Shown here: positions 6,344-7,680 of the stretch, one piece after another | Layout: every line of letters begins with the position of its first letter | Numbering within the stretch: position 1 is the stretch's first letter | Assembly (NCBI GenBank): GCA_002396325.1 | Contig: DGXM01000033.1 | Span: 1 to 7,680, forward strand | DNA: 7,680 nt | Source: Treponema sp. UBA4232 | GTDB taxonomy: Bacteria; Spirochaetota; Spirochaetia; Treponematales; Treponemataceae | Direction of reading: 5' to 3' | Notes under the pieces: generated by a model | The model's input: only the letters and a program-made list of their open reading frames with translations | The model's database searches: none | What the model was told of the DNA's origin: nothing | Translations under genes and position numbers: made by a program

Positions 6344-7276
6344 TTATAAATCAGGATTCGGCACTTCGGATTTGTTGACTGTCTTAATCGGTGAAATGCC
6401 GAGAATTTTTGTCTCAAGTTCTCCAAGCTGGCTGGAAATGCGGGCATCGATTGCACCGAAGTCGGTTTCAACAATGCATCCTCCGCGGTCAACGGAACTG
6501 TCTTCAACAACAGACACATTCTTAATGTTTTCAACCTGCGTGATGAAGTCCTTGATATGTGCGGTCGTAAGTTTCACATCAGACATATTCACGCGCAATG
6601 TGACATCTCCGCGGCCCTTCACTTTCTTCAAAGCCTGAACCACGTTTGCCATAATGACGCTCTTCTGGCTGTCGCTCATAATCTTTACGACTTTTCTTGT
6701 CATCAAAAGAACAAGGTCAACAATCTGGCCTTCGGTCTGGTCAAGGATTTCCTGTCTCTTGTCCTGCACTGCCTCAATCATCTTATGAAGACGTTCAACA
6801 AGTCTGTCGGCTTCCTGATTTCCAACCTGATATCCTTCTTCGTGTCCTTTGTCGAACCCGTCTTTCTGTGCCTTGTCGAAAATACGCTGCTCTTCGTCAT
6901 GTGCACTTTTGATAATCTGGTCGGCTTCAGTCTTTGCCTTCACAAGAACTTCCTGCGCTTCCTGCTCGGCATTGTTTTTGATAACCGAAGCCTGATCGCT
7001 CTGCTTTTTTACTTCATTGAAAGCGGCTGACTCTGCGTTTTTGATAATCGAATCCGCATCAGCCTGAGCCTTGGCGAGCATCTGGGACTTTTCAATTTCC
7101 CACTGCTTCTTGAACTCCTCAGCCTCAAGCCTAAGCTGATCGGCAGTGGGACCAGTGTATTCAGGCACTTCCTCCACCACTTCCTCTTCCGGCTGCACGA
7201 ATTCCTTTGTGAGCTTTAATGAAATAGGAGCATCCTTTACTTTTATCTGATTAGGTCTGAATACTGTCTGTGCCAT
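6344..7276 (-). CDS. fliH: Flagellar assembly protein FliH (export ATPase stator)
   Basis: 310 residues, against about 230 in enteric bacteria. FliH binds the FliI N-terminus, regulates its ATPase activity and ties the complex to the C-ring. Residues 1-45 are a polar segment with an acidic patch (PEEEVVEEVPEY, 29-40). Residues about 46-135 are a long charged coiled coil with three related blocks about 22 residues apart (DADSIIKNA, QASVIKNNA, EADQIIKSA). Residues 140-152 are GFDKGHEEGYQVG, a run of GxxxG steps (G140, G144, G148, G152) that marks FliH. The C-terminal part (about 180-295) is the globular ATPase-delta-like domain, with VDRGGCIVETDFGAIDARI. The ATG at 7276 has GGAG about 7 bases upstream. 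It follows fliG by 26 bases and precedes fliI. The extra length comes from the N-terminal coiled coil and linker. Confidence 0.95.
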   Translation of the reverse strand: MAQTVFRPNQIKVKDAPISLKLTKEFVQPEEEVVEEVPEYTGPTADQLRLEAEEFKKQWEIEKSQMLAKAQADADSIIKNAESAAFNEVKKQSDQASVIKNNAEQEAQEVLVKAKTEADQIIKSAHDEEQRIFDKAQKDGFDKGHEEGYQVGNQEADRLVERLHKMIEAVQDKRQEILDQTEGQIVDLVLLMTRKVVKIMSDSQKSVIMANVVQALKKVKGRGDVTLRVNMSDVKLTTAHIKDFITQVENIKNVSVVEDSSVDRGGCIVETDFGAIDARISSQLGELETKILGISPIKTVNKSEVPNPDL

Positions 7277-7302
7277 ATATTTTCTCCACTGTGCTCCGTA
7301 GA

Positions 7303-7680
7303 TTAGTTGATGTACTCGTCACCGTCACCACGGGCAATAACGATTTCACCTGAATCCTCAAGTCTGCGGATGACGCTAACAATTTTCTGCTGGGCTTCCT
7401 CAACATCCTTCAAGCGGACAGGTCCCATATATTCCATATCTTCCTTAAGCATTGTAGCCTGTCTCTTGGACATGTTACGGAAGATTTTATCCTGCACTTC
7501 CGTATCAACAGACTTAAGAGCCTTTGCCAACTGCTGCTGATCAGCTTCACGCAACACTTTCTGAATGTCGCGGTCGCCAATCATAACAATATCTTCGAAC
7601 ACGAACATGCGCTTCTTGATTTCCTCCGCAAGCTCGGGATCGTCCTCTTCCAAAGTTTCGATGATTGCCTTTTCAGAAGA
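7303..7680 (-). CDS. fliG: Flagellar motor switch protein FliG, C-terminal part (5' end beyond window)
   Basis: The last 125 residues of FliG; the frame runs open through the right window edge. FliG sits on the MS-ring, contacts the stator to produce torque, and helps set rotation direction. The segment shows the C-terminal domain hallmarks: KKRMFVFEDIV, GDRDIQKVLREAD, LAKALKSVD, DKIFRNMSKRQATMLKEDMEYMGPVRL, and EEAQQKIVSVIRRLEDSGEIVI. The torque-helix entry reads GDR where many FliG proteins have DDR, as far as I recall the family. Spirochetes commonly carry two fliG genes. The copy beside fliH/fliI corresponds by context to the switch-complex FliG2, but this cannot be confirmed without the other copy. 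The apparent start at 7653 is an internal TTG (Leu), not the real start. Confidence 0.96.
   Translation of the reverse strand, partial: SSEKAIIETLEEDDPELAEEIKKRMFVFEDIVMIGDRDIQKVLREADQQQLAKALKSVDTEVQDKIFRNMSKRQATMLKEDMEYMGPVRLKDVEEAQQKIVSVIRRLEDSGEIVIARGDGDEYIN

Noticed and set aside
5925..6638. 237-residue plus-strand frame over fliI and the end of fliH
   Set aside because: It is antisense to two well-identified genes and rich in Ser/Thr/Pro, as expected for an antisense shadow.
1..7680. A new defence, mobile or CRISPR-like system
   Set aside because: All substantial frames are accounted for by flagellar, kinase and glycoside hydrolase genes plus one unknown; no repeats, transposase, attachment sites or toxin-antitoxin pairs are visible.

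Overview
The window looks like part of a spirochete chromosome, most likely a Treponema-type organism with moderate GC. The evidence is a flagellar cluster in the order fliG-fliH-fliI-fliJ, and a FliH and FliG tail that resemble those of the spirochete flgB/fliF-type motility operon. This is an inference from protein sequences read by eye; no search was run.

Layout. The left part (1-2571, minus strand) is a two-gene carbohydrate-type operon. A cytoplasmic GH36 alpha-galactosidase is transcribed first. Only 3 bases after its stop comes a gene of unknown function, cut by the left window edge, whose N-terminal part carries a GT-B-glycosyltransferase-like Gly/His motif. A compact 153-bp divergent intergenic region (2572-2724) holds a near-consensus sigma-70 promoter for the galactosidase. 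Just downstream of it is a perfect 17-bp palindrome placed like a repressor operator. The same region holds an extended -10-type promoter facing the other way. The gene on that side (2725-4377, plus strand) is a TGS / ThrRS-like / P-loop nucleoside (uridine-type) kinase. It has no Shine-Dalgarno sequence and may be leaderless.

The right part (4384-7680, minus strand) is the 3' half of a flagellar operon. It contains the end of fliG (rotor/switch), fliH (stator of the export ATPase), fliI (export ATPase) and fliJ (coiled-coil stalk). FliH, FliI and FliJ form the cytoplasmic ATPase complex of flagellar type III export, and FliG belongs to the rotor that the complex sits beneath. fliJ and the kinase converge with 6 bp between stop codons and no visible terminator. 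The fliH-fliI gap holds one RNA hairpin and the fliI-fliJ gap holds two; these could adjust relative expression within the operon.

No mobile element, CRISPR array, tRNA or rRNA was seen. Most of the window is ordinary core-genome content. The least explained parts are the kinase's ThrRS-like domain, which has lost all four editing-site residues, the unknown gene coupled to the galactosidase, and the structured divergent promoter region.
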